Origin: Burkholderiales bacterium | GTDB taxonomy: Bacteria > Pseudomonadota > Gammaproteobacteria > Burkholderiales > Burkholderiaceae_C | Direction: 5' to 3' | Length of the DNA: 6,050 nt | Assembly (NCBI GenBank): GCA_947448105.1 | Contig: CANFNE010000155.1 | Span: 1-6,050 of the forward strand | In this document: one piece after another, positions 1 through 6,050 of the stretch | How positions within the stretch are numbered: position 1 is the stretch's first letter | How the letters are laid out: each line of letters starts with the position of its first letter | Made by a program: the position numbers and the translations under genes | The notes under the pieces: generated by a model | Seen by the model: only the letters and a program-made list of their open reading frames with translations | Databases searched by the model: none | Told to the model about the DNA's origin: nothing

Positions 1-366
1 GGCCGCTACAACCTCAGCAGCGACGACGTGCGCAACCAGGCCAAGTTTGCTGACTCCATCGGCATCTTTCCCGAGTTTATCGACGGCTACAACGTGCTGA
101 TTCTGCCTACCACCGGCCGCTACTTCGAAGTGCCTTACGGTTGCATGGTGCCGCTGGAAGTGGACAACCTGCTGGTGGCGGGGCGCTGCGTGGCTGGCGA
201 CATGGTGTCGCACGCGGCCATGCGAAATATGATGGCTTGCACCGTCACCGGCCAGGGTGCGGGTGCGGCAGCAGCGGTGTCGCTGCAGCAAGGCACATCG
301 ACCGCAGACGTCGACCTGGCCGACGTGCAGGCCGAGCTCGAACGCCAAGGCGTGCGCTTGCACTAA
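1..366 (+). CDS. FAD-dependent oxidoreductase, C-terminal part (5' end outside window)
   Basis: Only the last 121 residues are present; the frame is open from base 1 and stops at TAA 364-366. The visible part matches the C-terminal end of the FAD-dependent oxidoreductase family (FAD_oxidored type). It has a VPYGCMVP segment at visible residues 43-50, NLLVAGRC at 56-63, and a small-residue helix MRNMMACTVTGQGAG starting near residue 74. In the family, the 'P..NLLVAGRC' and 'GQ.AG.AAA' segments close the FAD-binding fold near the isoalloxazine/pyrophosphate. The N-terminal dinucleotide-binding GxGxxG motif and any active-site residues are off the window, so substrate and reaction cannot be named. 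The ABC transporter ATPase gene starts 20 bases after the stop on the same strand, so it is probably cotranscribed with the importer. Its product may oxidise the imported compound (inference). Family assignment is fairly secure, the specific function unknown. Confidence 0.85.
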   Translation, partial: GRYNLSSDDVRNQAKFADSIGIFPEFIDGYNVLILPTTGRYFEVPYGCMVPLEVDNLLVAGRCVAGDMVSHAAMRNMMACTVTGQGAGAAAAVSLQQGTSTADVDLADVQAELERQGVRLH

Positions 367-386
367 GCCCAAACACCGCCCAGCCC

Positions 387-1517
387 ATGACCTCTTCTTG
401 CGAATCCGACCTCCAGGCCGTCGGTGTGTCCAAACACTATGGCGCGTTTGCGGCGGTGGCCGACTTGTCGTTCAGCGTGGCGCGCGGCAGTTTCTTTTCC
501 ATACTCGGGCCTTCGGGCTGCGGCAAGACCACCTTGCTGCGCATGGTGGCCGGCTTTCAGAGCCCAGACCAGGGCGACATCCGGATCGGCGGCAGGTCGA
601 TGCAGGGCGTGCTGCCCAACAAGCGCCCGGTCAACATGGTGTTTCAGCACCTGGCGCTGTTTCCCATGATGTCGGTGGGCGAGAACATCGGCTACGGCCT
701 GGCGCGCCGGGGTGTGGCCGCGTCTGACATCAAACGCCGCGTGGGCGAGATGCTGGAGCGCGTCAGCCTGCCTGGCGCACAAAACAAGCGCATCGACCAG
801 CTCTCGGGCGGGCAAAAGCAGCGGGTGGCCATTGCGCGCAGCCTGGTGCTCGAGCCCACCTTGCTGCTGCTCGACGAACCGCTGGGCGCGCTGGACTTGA
901 AACTGCGCGAGCACATGAAGGTCGAGCTCAAGCAGCTGCAGGCTTCGTTTGGCACCACTTTTGTCTACATCACGCACGACCAGTCCGAGGCACTGGTCAT
1001 GTCCGACCAGGTGGCCGTCATGCATCAGGGCAAGTTTGAGCAGGTGGGTACGCCGCAGCAGTTGTACTACCAGCCGCAGACGCCTTTTGTGGCGGGCTTT
1101 GTCGGTGCCAACAATGGCGTACAGGGCCGCGCCATCGCAGTCCACCAGCAGACCGTCACCCTGGTCACCCCAGGCGGCCTGGAGCTGCACGCCGTGGCCA
1201 TGGGCCCGGTGCGCGTGGGCGACGCGGTGCAGGCCTTTGTGCGCCCTGAAGTGGCCGGCATTTCCCGCCAGGCGCAGACCTTTAGGGACCAGGGCCACAG
1301 CGCTTACGGCGCCAAGGTGGAAAGCATTTTGTTTGACGGCGCCAATTCGGCCGTGCTGCTGCGCGAAGACACAAGCCAGCTGGCGTTTCGCATCGCCCTG
1401 CCTCAGACCGGCCGGTTCCACGACCTGGCGGTGGGCGAACAGGTGCACTTTGGTTTCGACCCGCAGCGCGCGGTCTGCTTTGCCGCCGACGGCTCGCCCG
1501 CGTCCCATGGCCACTGA
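387..1517 (+). CDS. ABC transporter ATP-binding protein, PotA-like (spermidine/putrescine class)
   Basis: This 376-residue cytoplasmic ATPase powers an ABC importer. All nucleotide-binding motifs are intact: Walker A GPSGCGKTT (41-49), Q-loop Q87 in FQHLALFP, signature LSGGQ (139-143), Walker B LLLLDE (159-164), D-loop GALD (167-170) and switch histidine H197 in ITHDQ. Residues from about 245 to the end form a C-terminal TOBE-type region, with the usual FVRPE at 284-288. Length and layout match PotA and other CUT1/Pot-type ATPases. ATG 387 is chosen because the residues after it (LQAVGVSKHYGAFAAV) begin the ABC domain in the usual way. The same frame stays open upstream, but there it runs inside the oxidoreductase gene. 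No clear Shine-Dalgarno precedes ATG 387, which suggests coupling to the upstream gene. The end overlaps the next permease gene by 11 bases. Substrate specificity comes from a binding protein not in the window, so 'polyamine' is a class label, not a proven substrate. Confidence 0.95.
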   Translation: MTSSCESDLQAVGVSKHYGAFAAVADLSFSVARGSFFSILGPSGCGKTTLLRMVAGFQSPDQGDIRIGGRSMQGVLPNKRPVNMVFQHLALFPMMSVGENIGYGLARRGVAASDIKRRVGEMLERVSLPGAQNKRIDQLSGGQKQRVAIARSLVLEPTLLLLDEPLGALDLKLREHMKVELKQLQASFGTTFVYITHDQSEALVMSDQVAVMHQGKFEQVGTPQQLYYQPQTPFVAGFVGANNGVQGRAIAVHQQTVTLVTPGGLELHAVAMGPVRVGDAVQAFVRPEVAGISRQAQTFRDQGHSAYGAKVESILFDGANSAVLLREDTSQLAFRIALPQTGRFHDLAVGEQVHFGFDPQRAVCFAADGSPASHGH

Positions 1518-2394
1518 GGCTATGCCCGCGGGCACAACCCAGGCGCGGCTCATGTTTGCGCTGCTGCTGGCGCCCGCCGTGGTTTGGCTGGCGCTGCTGC
1601 TGGTGCTGCCGCATGTGGAGCTGGCGATTTTGTCGCTGCGCGTGCGGGTGGCGCCGCGGGTTTATGAGCCCAGCCTGGCGCAGTTCGCCACCTTTTTTGG
1701 CGAACCGCTGTACTGGCACACCTTTGTGCGCACCGCCCTGATGTCCATCGTCTCCACGGCCATCACCCTGCTGGTGGCCTTTCCCATGGCCTGGACGATT
1801 GCCAAGATCGCGCGCGGGCGCCTGCAGTCGACGCTCTTTGTGTTGTGCCTGATCCCGTTTTGGGTGAGCGAGACGGTGCGCGCACTGGGCTGGATGATTT
1901 TGCTGCGCGAGTCGGGTGTCTTGCCAGGCGCGTTGGTGCGCCTGGGCATGACCGACATGCCGGTGGAAATGCTCTACCACGACGCCACGATTTTGGTGGG
2001 CCTGGTCTACACCTCCATGCTGTTCATGGTCGTGCCGTTGGTCAGCGCCCTGGAAAGTTTGGACGACGCCTTGATTGAAGCGGCCTACGACCTGGGCGGC
2101 AACGGCTGGTCCATCCTGCGCCAGATCATCATTCCGCACGCCGCCCCTGGCATGGTTGCGGGCTGCATCGTGGTGTTCATGCTCACTTTGGGCAACTACC
2201 TCACACCCACGCTCTTGGGCGGCAAAAGCTCGCAGTGGTTTACCGAGCAGATTTACACCCAGTTCATCACCCGCTTCAATTGGGAGCAGGGTGCGGCCTT
2301 TGGCTTTTTGCTGCTGGGTTTGAGCACTGCCATCGTGTGGCTGGGGCTCAAACTCTCAGGCCAGAAATTTGGTGAAGTGATGCGCAAATCATGA
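1507..2394 (+). CDS. ABC transporter permease, PotB-like
   Basis: This 295-residue inner-membrane protein is the first of two permease subunits. About six hydrophobic segments are visible, near residues 15-37, 74-97, 108-134, 160-181, 210-235 and 266-285. The cytoplasmic EAA loop that docks on the ATPase is present: EAAYDLGGNGWSILRQIIIP at 191-210, with the conserved EAA, glycine (197) and terminal proline. Size and the N-terminal 'LLAPAVVWLALLLVLP' segment fit PotB-type permeases (BPD_transp_1 family). ATG 1507 gives an 11-base overlap with the ATPase gene. ATG 1522, five codons later, is also possible; neither has a convincingly spaced ribosome site (the GAGG at 1516-1519 lies 11 bases after ATG 1507's first codon begins and only 2 bases before ATG 1522). 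The stop overlaps the next start as ATGA. Confidence 0.93.
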   Translation: MATEAMPAGTTQARLMFALLLAPAVVWLALLLVLPHVELAILSLRVRVAPRVYEPSLAQFATFFGEPLYWHTFVRTALMSIVSTAITLLVAFPMAWTIAKIARGRLQSTLFVLCLIPFWVSETVRALGWMILLRESGVLPGALVRLGMTDMPVEMLYHDATILVGLVYTSMLFMVVPLVSALESLDDALIEAAYDLGGNGWSILRQIIIPHAAPGMVAGCIVVFMLTLGNYLTPTLLGGKSSQWFTEQIYTQFITRFNWEQGAAFGFLLLGLSTAIVWLGLKLSGQKFGEVMRKS

Positions 2395-3248
2395 TCCCCT
2401 CCCTGCCCCGCCCACGGTGGCTGCGCTTTGGCACGGTCGCCTACACGCTCTTGTTTTTTACGTTTTTGTTTTTGCCGCTGGCCATCGTGGCGGCCTTTGC
2501 TTTTAACAACGCGCCCTACCCGGCGCCGCCGTGGCAAGGCTTTACCCTGGACTGGTTTTTGAGCAGTGCGCAAGCCGGGCGCAAGGGCTTGTTTGCCGAC
2601 AAGGCCTTGATGGGCAGCATCTGGACCAGCGTGGTGGTGGCCAGCTGGGTCACGGTGTTGGCGGTGCTCATAGGTACCGCCAACGCGTTTTTGATGGAGC
2701 GCACGCAGTTCCGGGGCAAGTCGATGTTCTCGCTGATGGTGCTCGCACCCCTGGTGATTCCGGGCGTGATTCTGGGCATTTCCATCCTGGCCTTTGCCAG
2801 CCGTATTGCCAACCTGGCAGATGATCTGTGGGGCTTGGAGCTCGAGTTCTTGCGCCCGGGCCTGCCGCTGGTGGTGCTCGGCCAGCTGTCTTTCATCATC
2901 TCGGTTGCCACGCTGACCATCAGCGCGCGCCTCAAGCGTTTTGACACCACCCTGGAAGAAGCCGCCTTCAACCTGGGTGCCACGCGCGCTGCGGTGCTGC
3001 GCACCATCACCCTGCCATATCTGCGGCCGGCGCTGGCGGGTGCTGCGGCTATTTCCTTTCTGATGTCCTTTGAGAACTTCAACACCACGCTCATGCTGGT
3101 GGGCTCAGATTCGCCGCTCACCGTCATGATGTACGGCCGCATGCGCGAAGGCGCCACGCCAGTGCTCAATGCGGTGAGCCTGTTTTTGATGCTGGCCTCT
3201 GCGCTGCTGGCACTCACGCTACTGCGCAAGGACGGCAGCGCCCGCTAA
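2391..3248 (+). CDS. ABC transporter permease, PotC-like
   Basis: This 285-residue inner-membrane protein is the second permease subunit and should pair with the PotB-like protein to form the channel. Hydrophobic segments lie near residues 14-38, 78-101, 112-137, 157-180, 212-238 and 258-279. The EAA loop reads EAAFNLGATRAAVLRTITLP from 190 to 209, with the conserved glycine at 196. A SFENFNTT segment at 226-233 corresponds to the SFDDF/SFENF region of PotC-type proteins, just after the loop. The ATG shares four bases (ATGA, 2391-2394) with the upstream stop, a standard arrangement for translational coupling; no strong separate Shine-Dalgarno is seen. It is the last gene of the + strand operon. 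Its final ten codons, including the stop, overlap the end of the TRAP permease gene on the other strand. Confidence 0.94.
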   Translation: MIPSLPRPRWLRFGTVAYTLLFFTFLFLPLAIVAAFAFNNAPYPAPPWQGFTLDWFLSSAQAGRKGLFADKALMGSIWTSVVVASWVTVLAVLIGTANAFLMERTQFRGKSMFSLMVLAPLVIPGVILGISILAFASRIANLADDLWGLELEFLRPGLPLVVLGQLSFIISVATLTISARLKRFDTTLEEAAFNLGATRAAVLRTITLPYLRPALAGAAAISFLMSFENFNTTLMLVGSDSPLTVMMYGRMREGATPVLNAVSLFLMLASALLALTLLRKDGSAR

Positions 3249-5051
3249 GCGCGGGAGCGCGGTGGACAGCTCCGGCAGCCACGCAATCAACAAGGTGCCC
3301 AGAAAAATTGCGCCCAAGGCGGGCGTGACAGACGCCGCCACCGCGCGAATTGGTTTGCCGAACATGGCCGATGCAAAGAAGATGTTCAGGCCGGCCGGCG
3401 GGCACAAAAATCCCATTTCCATCGCGGCCAAGAAAATGATGCCGAAGTGCACCGGGCCAATGCCGTAACTCTGCGCCACCGGCAGCAGCAAGGGCACCAG
3501 AACCACGATGGCTGCAAATATTTCCATCAGCGCACCGGCGAACAACAAAAACACGGTGAGCGCCAACAGAAATATCCACCGGTTGGGTACCAGGCTTTGC
3601 ACCGCTTCAATGGCCGCATCGGGAATACCTGCGTCAATCAAAAAGTTGGTCAGCGCCAGCGCCATGCCCAGGATCAGCAGCACGCCGCCAATGATTTGTG
3701 CGGATTCGCTCAGGCACTTGAATAGCAAGCGCAGGGGCAACTCGCGGTGGGCAAACGCCTGGGTGAGCACGGCATAGGCTGCGGTCAATGCGGCGCTTTC
3801 CATGGGGGTGGCAATGCCGCTGGCCAGAGAGCCGATGGCCACCAAGGGCGCCAGTATTTCCCACTTCGCCCTCCAAGCGGCGGTGGCCAATGACGCTTGT
3901 ACCAGGCTTGTTGCTGCGGGCGCTACCGCCCCGCCGCCCTTGAGAAATCCGCCAAAGAACAGCAGGCAGGCCACCATCACCAGCGCTGGTACCACACCCG
4001 CCAGAAACATGGTGGCAATGGGCACGCGGGCGATGATGGCGTACATGATCAAGGGCACCGAGGGCGCCAAGAGCACACCCAAGGCGCTGGCGCTGGTGAC
4101 CAGCCCAATGCCCTTGTCCTCAGGGTAGGTGGCGTTGCGCAAGAGCGGCAGCATCAAGCCGCCCAGGGCCAAGATGGTCACGCCGCTGCCGCCGGTAAAT
4201 GCCGTAAAAAACGAGCACAGCACGGCCACTGCCACCACCGTGCCGCGAACGCCGCCGCCCATCAGCACGACGAACAAATCGCCCAGACGCCCGGCCGCAC
4301 CGGTGCGCGCAAATACAAGGCCAGCCAGCGTGAACAAAGGCAAGGCGGGCAGGGACGGATTGACCGTGATTTGGTAATGCGACAAAGCCACCGACGCCAG
4401 CGGCATGCCTTCGCTCCAAAACAGCGCCAAAGCCAGGCCGCCCAAGACCGCGAAGATGGGCGCTCCCGCGAGCAGCGCGGCCCCCAGCAGCGCCAAGGCC
4501 GGCGCTACCGCAATCGACGTGCCGTCGAACTGCCAGGCGACCGCAAAGCCGGCCAGCGGCGCCAGCAGTGCAAGAGCCAGGCGCACCGGCGCAGGCCCCC
4601 CACAACGGCGGCCCAGCTTGTAGCCCAGCAGCGCAAAGCACAAAGGCAACGCGGCTTGGAGGGTCCAGGTCGGTATGGCATAGGCCAGCACGTGCGCGGC
4701 ATCGCGTTCGCTTTGCACAAAGCGCAAGCTGGCATAGGCCAGCACGCCGCACACCGCCGCAGCCAAGCACTGGGCAGCGCGCCAGGCCGGGGTTTGCGCC
4801 GTGCCCGTGCCGGTGGCCCCGAAGGAGGTGAGGTGGCCATGGCGCTCTGCGGCCAAGGCGCCAAACATGGCCAGCACCAGGCCCAGGTGCTGCACCAGCA
4901 CCGGGGCATTGTCAATGCCGCTGCCCAGAACAGGTCGCATCAAAATCTCGACCAAGGGAATTACCATCATCAGCGCCAAGGCCAGCGAGGCGATAGGCGC
5001 GTCCAGGTTTTCTAAGCTGGCAAAAATAGTGCGTCGGCCGCCCACGTTCAC
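3219..5051 (-). CDS. TRAP transporter fused membrane permease (DctQ-DctM fusion)
   Basis: This 610-residue inner-membrane protein joins both TRAP membrane subunits. Residues about 1-170 resemble the small DctQ subunit: four-helix hydrophobic pattern, and an AERHGHLTS segment (68-76) where DctQ proteins carry an R-x-H-I/L motif. From about 190 on it is DctM (large subunit): GAPIFAVLGG (196-205), FTAFTGGSGVTILALGG (282-298), GVLLAPSVPLIMYAI (325-339), SGIATPMESAAL (411-422) and FGIIFLAAMEMGFLCPPAGL (536-555). The total equals a usual DctQ plus a usual DctM of about 430. The complex uses an ion gradient, not ATP, to import solute delivered by the periplasmic binding protein. The start is GTG 5051, overlapping the upstream stop as GTGA; a second GTG at codon 3 (5045-5043) sits 9 bases after an AAGGG (5059-5055) and is an alternative. 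The stop is TAG at 3221-3219, inside the end of the opposing PotC-like gene. Substrate unknown. Confidence 0.93.
   Translation of the reverse strand: MNVGGRRTIFASLENLDAPIASLALALMMVIPLVEILMRPVLGSGIDNAPVLVQHLGLVLAMFGALAAERHGHLTSFGATGTGTAQTPAWRAAQCLAAAVCGVLAYASLRFVQSERDAAHVLAYAIPTWTLQAALPLCFALLGYKLGRRCGGPAPVRLALALLAPLAGFAVAWQFDGTSIAVAPALALLGAALLAGAPIFAVLGGLALALFWSEGMPLASVALSHYQITVNPSLPALPLFTLAGLVFARTGAAGRLGDLFVVLMGGGVRGTVVAVAVLCSFFTAFTGGSGVTILALGGLMLPLLRNATYPEDKGIGLVTSASALGVLLAPSVPLIMYAIIARVPIATMFLAGVVPALVMVACLLFFGGFLKGGGAVAPAATSLVQASLATAAWRAKWEILAPLVAIGSLASGIATPMESAALTAAYAVLTQAFAHRELPLRLLFKCLSESAQIIGGVLLILGMALALTNFLIDAGIPDAAIEAVQSLVPNRWIFLLALTVFLLFAGALMEIFAAIVVLVPLLLPVAQSYGIGPVHFGIIFLAAMEMGFLCPPAGLNIFFASAMFGKPIRAVAASVTPALGAIFLGTLLIAWLPELSTALPRLAGAAVLAQ
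3238..3260. terminator. Possible weak bidirectional hairpin at convergent gene ends
   Basis: An inverted repeat CCCGC (3241-3245) / GCGGG (3251-3255) has a five-base loop TAAGC that contains the stop codon of the PotC-like gene. GCG (3238-3240) and CGC (3258-3260) can add three outer pairs across a two-base bulge. It lies where the two convergent operons meet, so it could slow transcription from both sides. There is no T-tract on either strand, so it is not a textbook intrinsic terminator, and short GC palindromes are common in DNA of this composition. Low confidence. Confidence 0.2.
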
Positions 5052-6050
5052 TTGCCCTTGCCCGCGCGGAAGTCTTTGAGGTGGGACAGAACCTCGTCAA
5101 AGGTCTCCGCGGGAACCATGGTGCCGCGAATCCGGGGGTAGAGCTTCTCGGCAAATTCATTCCACTCCCGCATTTGCTCTGGCGTGGGGCGGTTCACGGT
5201 CAGTCCGCGCTTTTTCATGGCGTCCACGGCCTCTTCCACTTCTTGCCGGGCCTTGGCGCGAATGTGTACGCCGGCTTTTTCGCTGGCCAAGCGCACGGCG
5301 GTTTGGGCAGCGGGGCCCATGTCGTCCCATGACTTTTTCGTCACCACCAAAGCGCCCACAATCGGCGCCCAGTTGATTTCAAGCATGTTCGGGGCCGTGG
5401 CGTAAATTTGTGTTGCCAGCGCAAAGTAGGGCGTGGACGGCACCACGTTGATCATGCCGGTTTGAATGGCCGGGAGGATGTCAGAGGTCTCCAGCGGCAC
5501 CGGCGTGTAGCCCAGGCTTTTCATGATGGCTTGTTGGTCGGGTTCTGAGCCCCAGGCAAAAAACTTCATCTTTTTGAAGTCGTCGGGGCGAACGGCCGCG
5601 TCCTTAGAAAAAAAGCGCACCCAGCCGGCATCGCCCCAGGCCAAGACCACAAAGCCTTTTTCCAGAAACTTTTTTTCCATGCCCGCGCGCATCTTCTCGC
5701 GCACGTAATCCACCTCGTCCCAGCTTTTGAACAGCAAAGGTATCCCTTGCAAGGCCGAAATCGAGGGCTCGATTTCCCGTAGGCCCACCACCGACAAAAG
5801 CGCGCCTTGCAACTGCCCGATGCGCATGCGCCGCGCCATTTCTGCCTCGCCGCCCTGGCTGCCGTCGGGGTACACCAGGTACTTCGCGTTGTCGCCTTGC
5901 GCCGCGCGCCAGGCCTCGCCGATGTCCATGAGTTGGCGGTGGTACAGCGAGTTTTTGGGCACCAGTGAGCCAATGCGAAATTGCTTGTCCGCAGCAGCGC
6001 ACGCGGTGTGGACGCCCACGGCGGCCCATACCGACAGTGCGCACAGCACC
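5048..6050 (-). CDS. TRAP transporter solute-binding protein, DctP family (5' end outside window)
   Basis: About 333 residues are visible and the frame is still open at the right edge. The first possible start inside the window is GTG 6049, but the hydrophobic stretch that begins there (LCALSVWAAVGVHTACAAA) looks like the core of a Sec signal peptide lacking its positive N-terminus, so the true start is probably just beyond 6050. After likely cleavage near ACA/AA-DKQ, the mature protein begins KQFRIGSLVPKNSLYH, typical of DctP (periplasmic). Further family signs are YPDGSQGGEAEMARRMRIGQLQGA (two parts, residues 60-83), an LQGIPLLF segment (100-107), GWVRFFS with R145, and TSDILPAIQTGMINVV (188-203). 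The usual K-I-R-V ligand arginine is replaced: the region reads MKFFAW (161-166). The stop (TGA) overlaps the DctQM start by four bases. It should capture an organic solute and deliver it to the fused permease; the ligand cannot be named. Confidence 0.92.
   Translation of the reverse strand, partial: VLCALSVWAAVGVHTACAAADKQFRIGSLVPKNSLYHRQLMDIGEAWRAAQGDNAKYLVYPDGSQGGEAEMARRMRIGQLQGALLSVVGLREIEPSISALQGIPLLFKSWDEVDYVREKMRAGMEKKFLEKGFVVLAWGDAGWVRFFSKDAAVRPDDFKKMKFFAWGSEPDQQAIMKSLGYTPVPLETSDILPAIQTGMINVVPSTPYFALATQIYATAPNMLEINWAPIVGALVVTKKSWDDMGPAAQTAVRLASEKAGVHIRAKARQEVEEAVDAMKKRGLTVNRPTPEQMREWNEFAEKLYPRIRGTMVPAETFDEVLSHLKDFRAGKGK
5055..5059 (-). promoter_or_regulatory. Candidate ribosome binding site for the TRAP permease gene
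   Basis: On the minus strand AAGGG lies within the last codons of the DctP gene. It is 3 bases from the GTG at 5051 but 9 bases from the GTG at 5045. The spacing favours the second GTG, while the four-base GTGA overlap favours the first. The two starts differ by only two residues, so the protein is barely affected. Confidence 0.4.

Noticed and set aside
141..386. 5' extension of the ATPase frame upstream of ATG 387
   Set aside because: The extension lies in another frame of the oxidoreductase coding sequence and gives an R/G/A-rich peptide unlike any ABC N-terminus.
949..1506. 5' extension of the PotB-like frame into the ATPase gene
   Set aside because: The extension gives a W/S/R/C-rich translation out of frame with the TOBE region; the permease homology begins only after 1507.
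363..1553. Long minus-strand open frame (396 codons) opposite the ATPase gene
   Set aside because: Its product is rich in H, R, Q and A with no recognisable domain, as expected for the antisense of a high-GC gene. The + strand carries every ABC motif.
1282..2139. Minus-strand open frame (285 codons) opposite the ATPase end and PotB-like gene
   Set aside because: Low-complexity H/Q/R-rich translation opposite a clear membrane protein; a codon-bias shadow.
2450..2474. T-rich run resembling a terminator or AT-rich site
   Set aside because: It encodes the phenylalanine/leucine-rich first membrane helix of the PotC-like permease and has no preceding stem.
2516..3229. Minus-strand open frame (237 codons) opposite the PotC-like gene
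   Set aside because: No family resemblance and S/R/A-rich; the opposite strand has the EAA loop and membrane segments of a permease.
3897..5015. Plus-strand open frame (372 codons) opposite the DctQM gene
   Set aside because: The translation is dominated by Q, H, G and R with no domain, while the minus strand encodes a motif-complete TRAP permease.
5666..5681. Run of T (A on the minus strand) as possible terminator or slippage site
   Set aside because: It encodes lysine and phenylalanine codons (MEKKFLEK) inside the intact DctP gene; the frame is uninterrupted on both sides.

Overview
The window is a dense, high-GC stretch of bacterial chromosome with almost no non-coding DNA. It carries the ends or whole of two transport gene clusters that point at each other. 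Base composition, codon use rich in G/C third positions, and the gene families suggest a Betaproteobacterium, plausibly a Comamonadaceae/Burkholderiales member. That is an inference from style, not from a marker gene.

Left block (+ strand, 1-3248): the 3' end of an FAD-dependent oxidoreductase gene comes first. After a 20-base gap follow three genes for an ABC importer of the spermidine/putrescine (PotABC) class: an ATPase with TOBE domain (387-1517), permease 1 of PotB type (1507-2394) and permease 2 of PotC type (2391-3248). The ABC genes overlap by 11 and 4 bases, so this reads as one operon with coupled translation. No periplasmic binding protein (PotD/PotF type) is in the window; it should lie upstream of the oxidoreductase or elsewhere. 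The ABC class imports polyamines, but related systems take up other small cationic or organic solutes. The adjacent oxidoreductase hints that the imported compound may be oxidised by the cell (inference).

Right block (- strand, 6050-3219): a TRAP (tripartite ATP-independent periplasmic) transporter, read leftward. A DctP-type periplasmic solute-binding protein whose start lies beyond the right edge is followed, with a 4-base GTGA overlap, by one gene encoding the small (DctQ) and large (DctM) membrane subunits fused into a single 610-residue protein. The binding protein lacks the arginine usually found in the K-I-R-V motif of DctP proteins, so its ligand contacts probably differ from the classic C4-dicarboxylate/sialate type.

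The two operons converge with no spacer: the permease 2 and DctQM coding regions overlap tail to tail by 30 bases (3219-3248). A small GC-rich inverted repeat without a T-tract sits there. No RNA genes, mobile elements, CRISPR arrays or large repeats were seen, and no stretch over 300 bases is without a gene. The window looks like ordinary metabolic and transport DNA. The points worth a second look are the subunit fusion, the altered binding-protein motif, the oxidoreductase-transporter pairing and the overlapping convergent ends.
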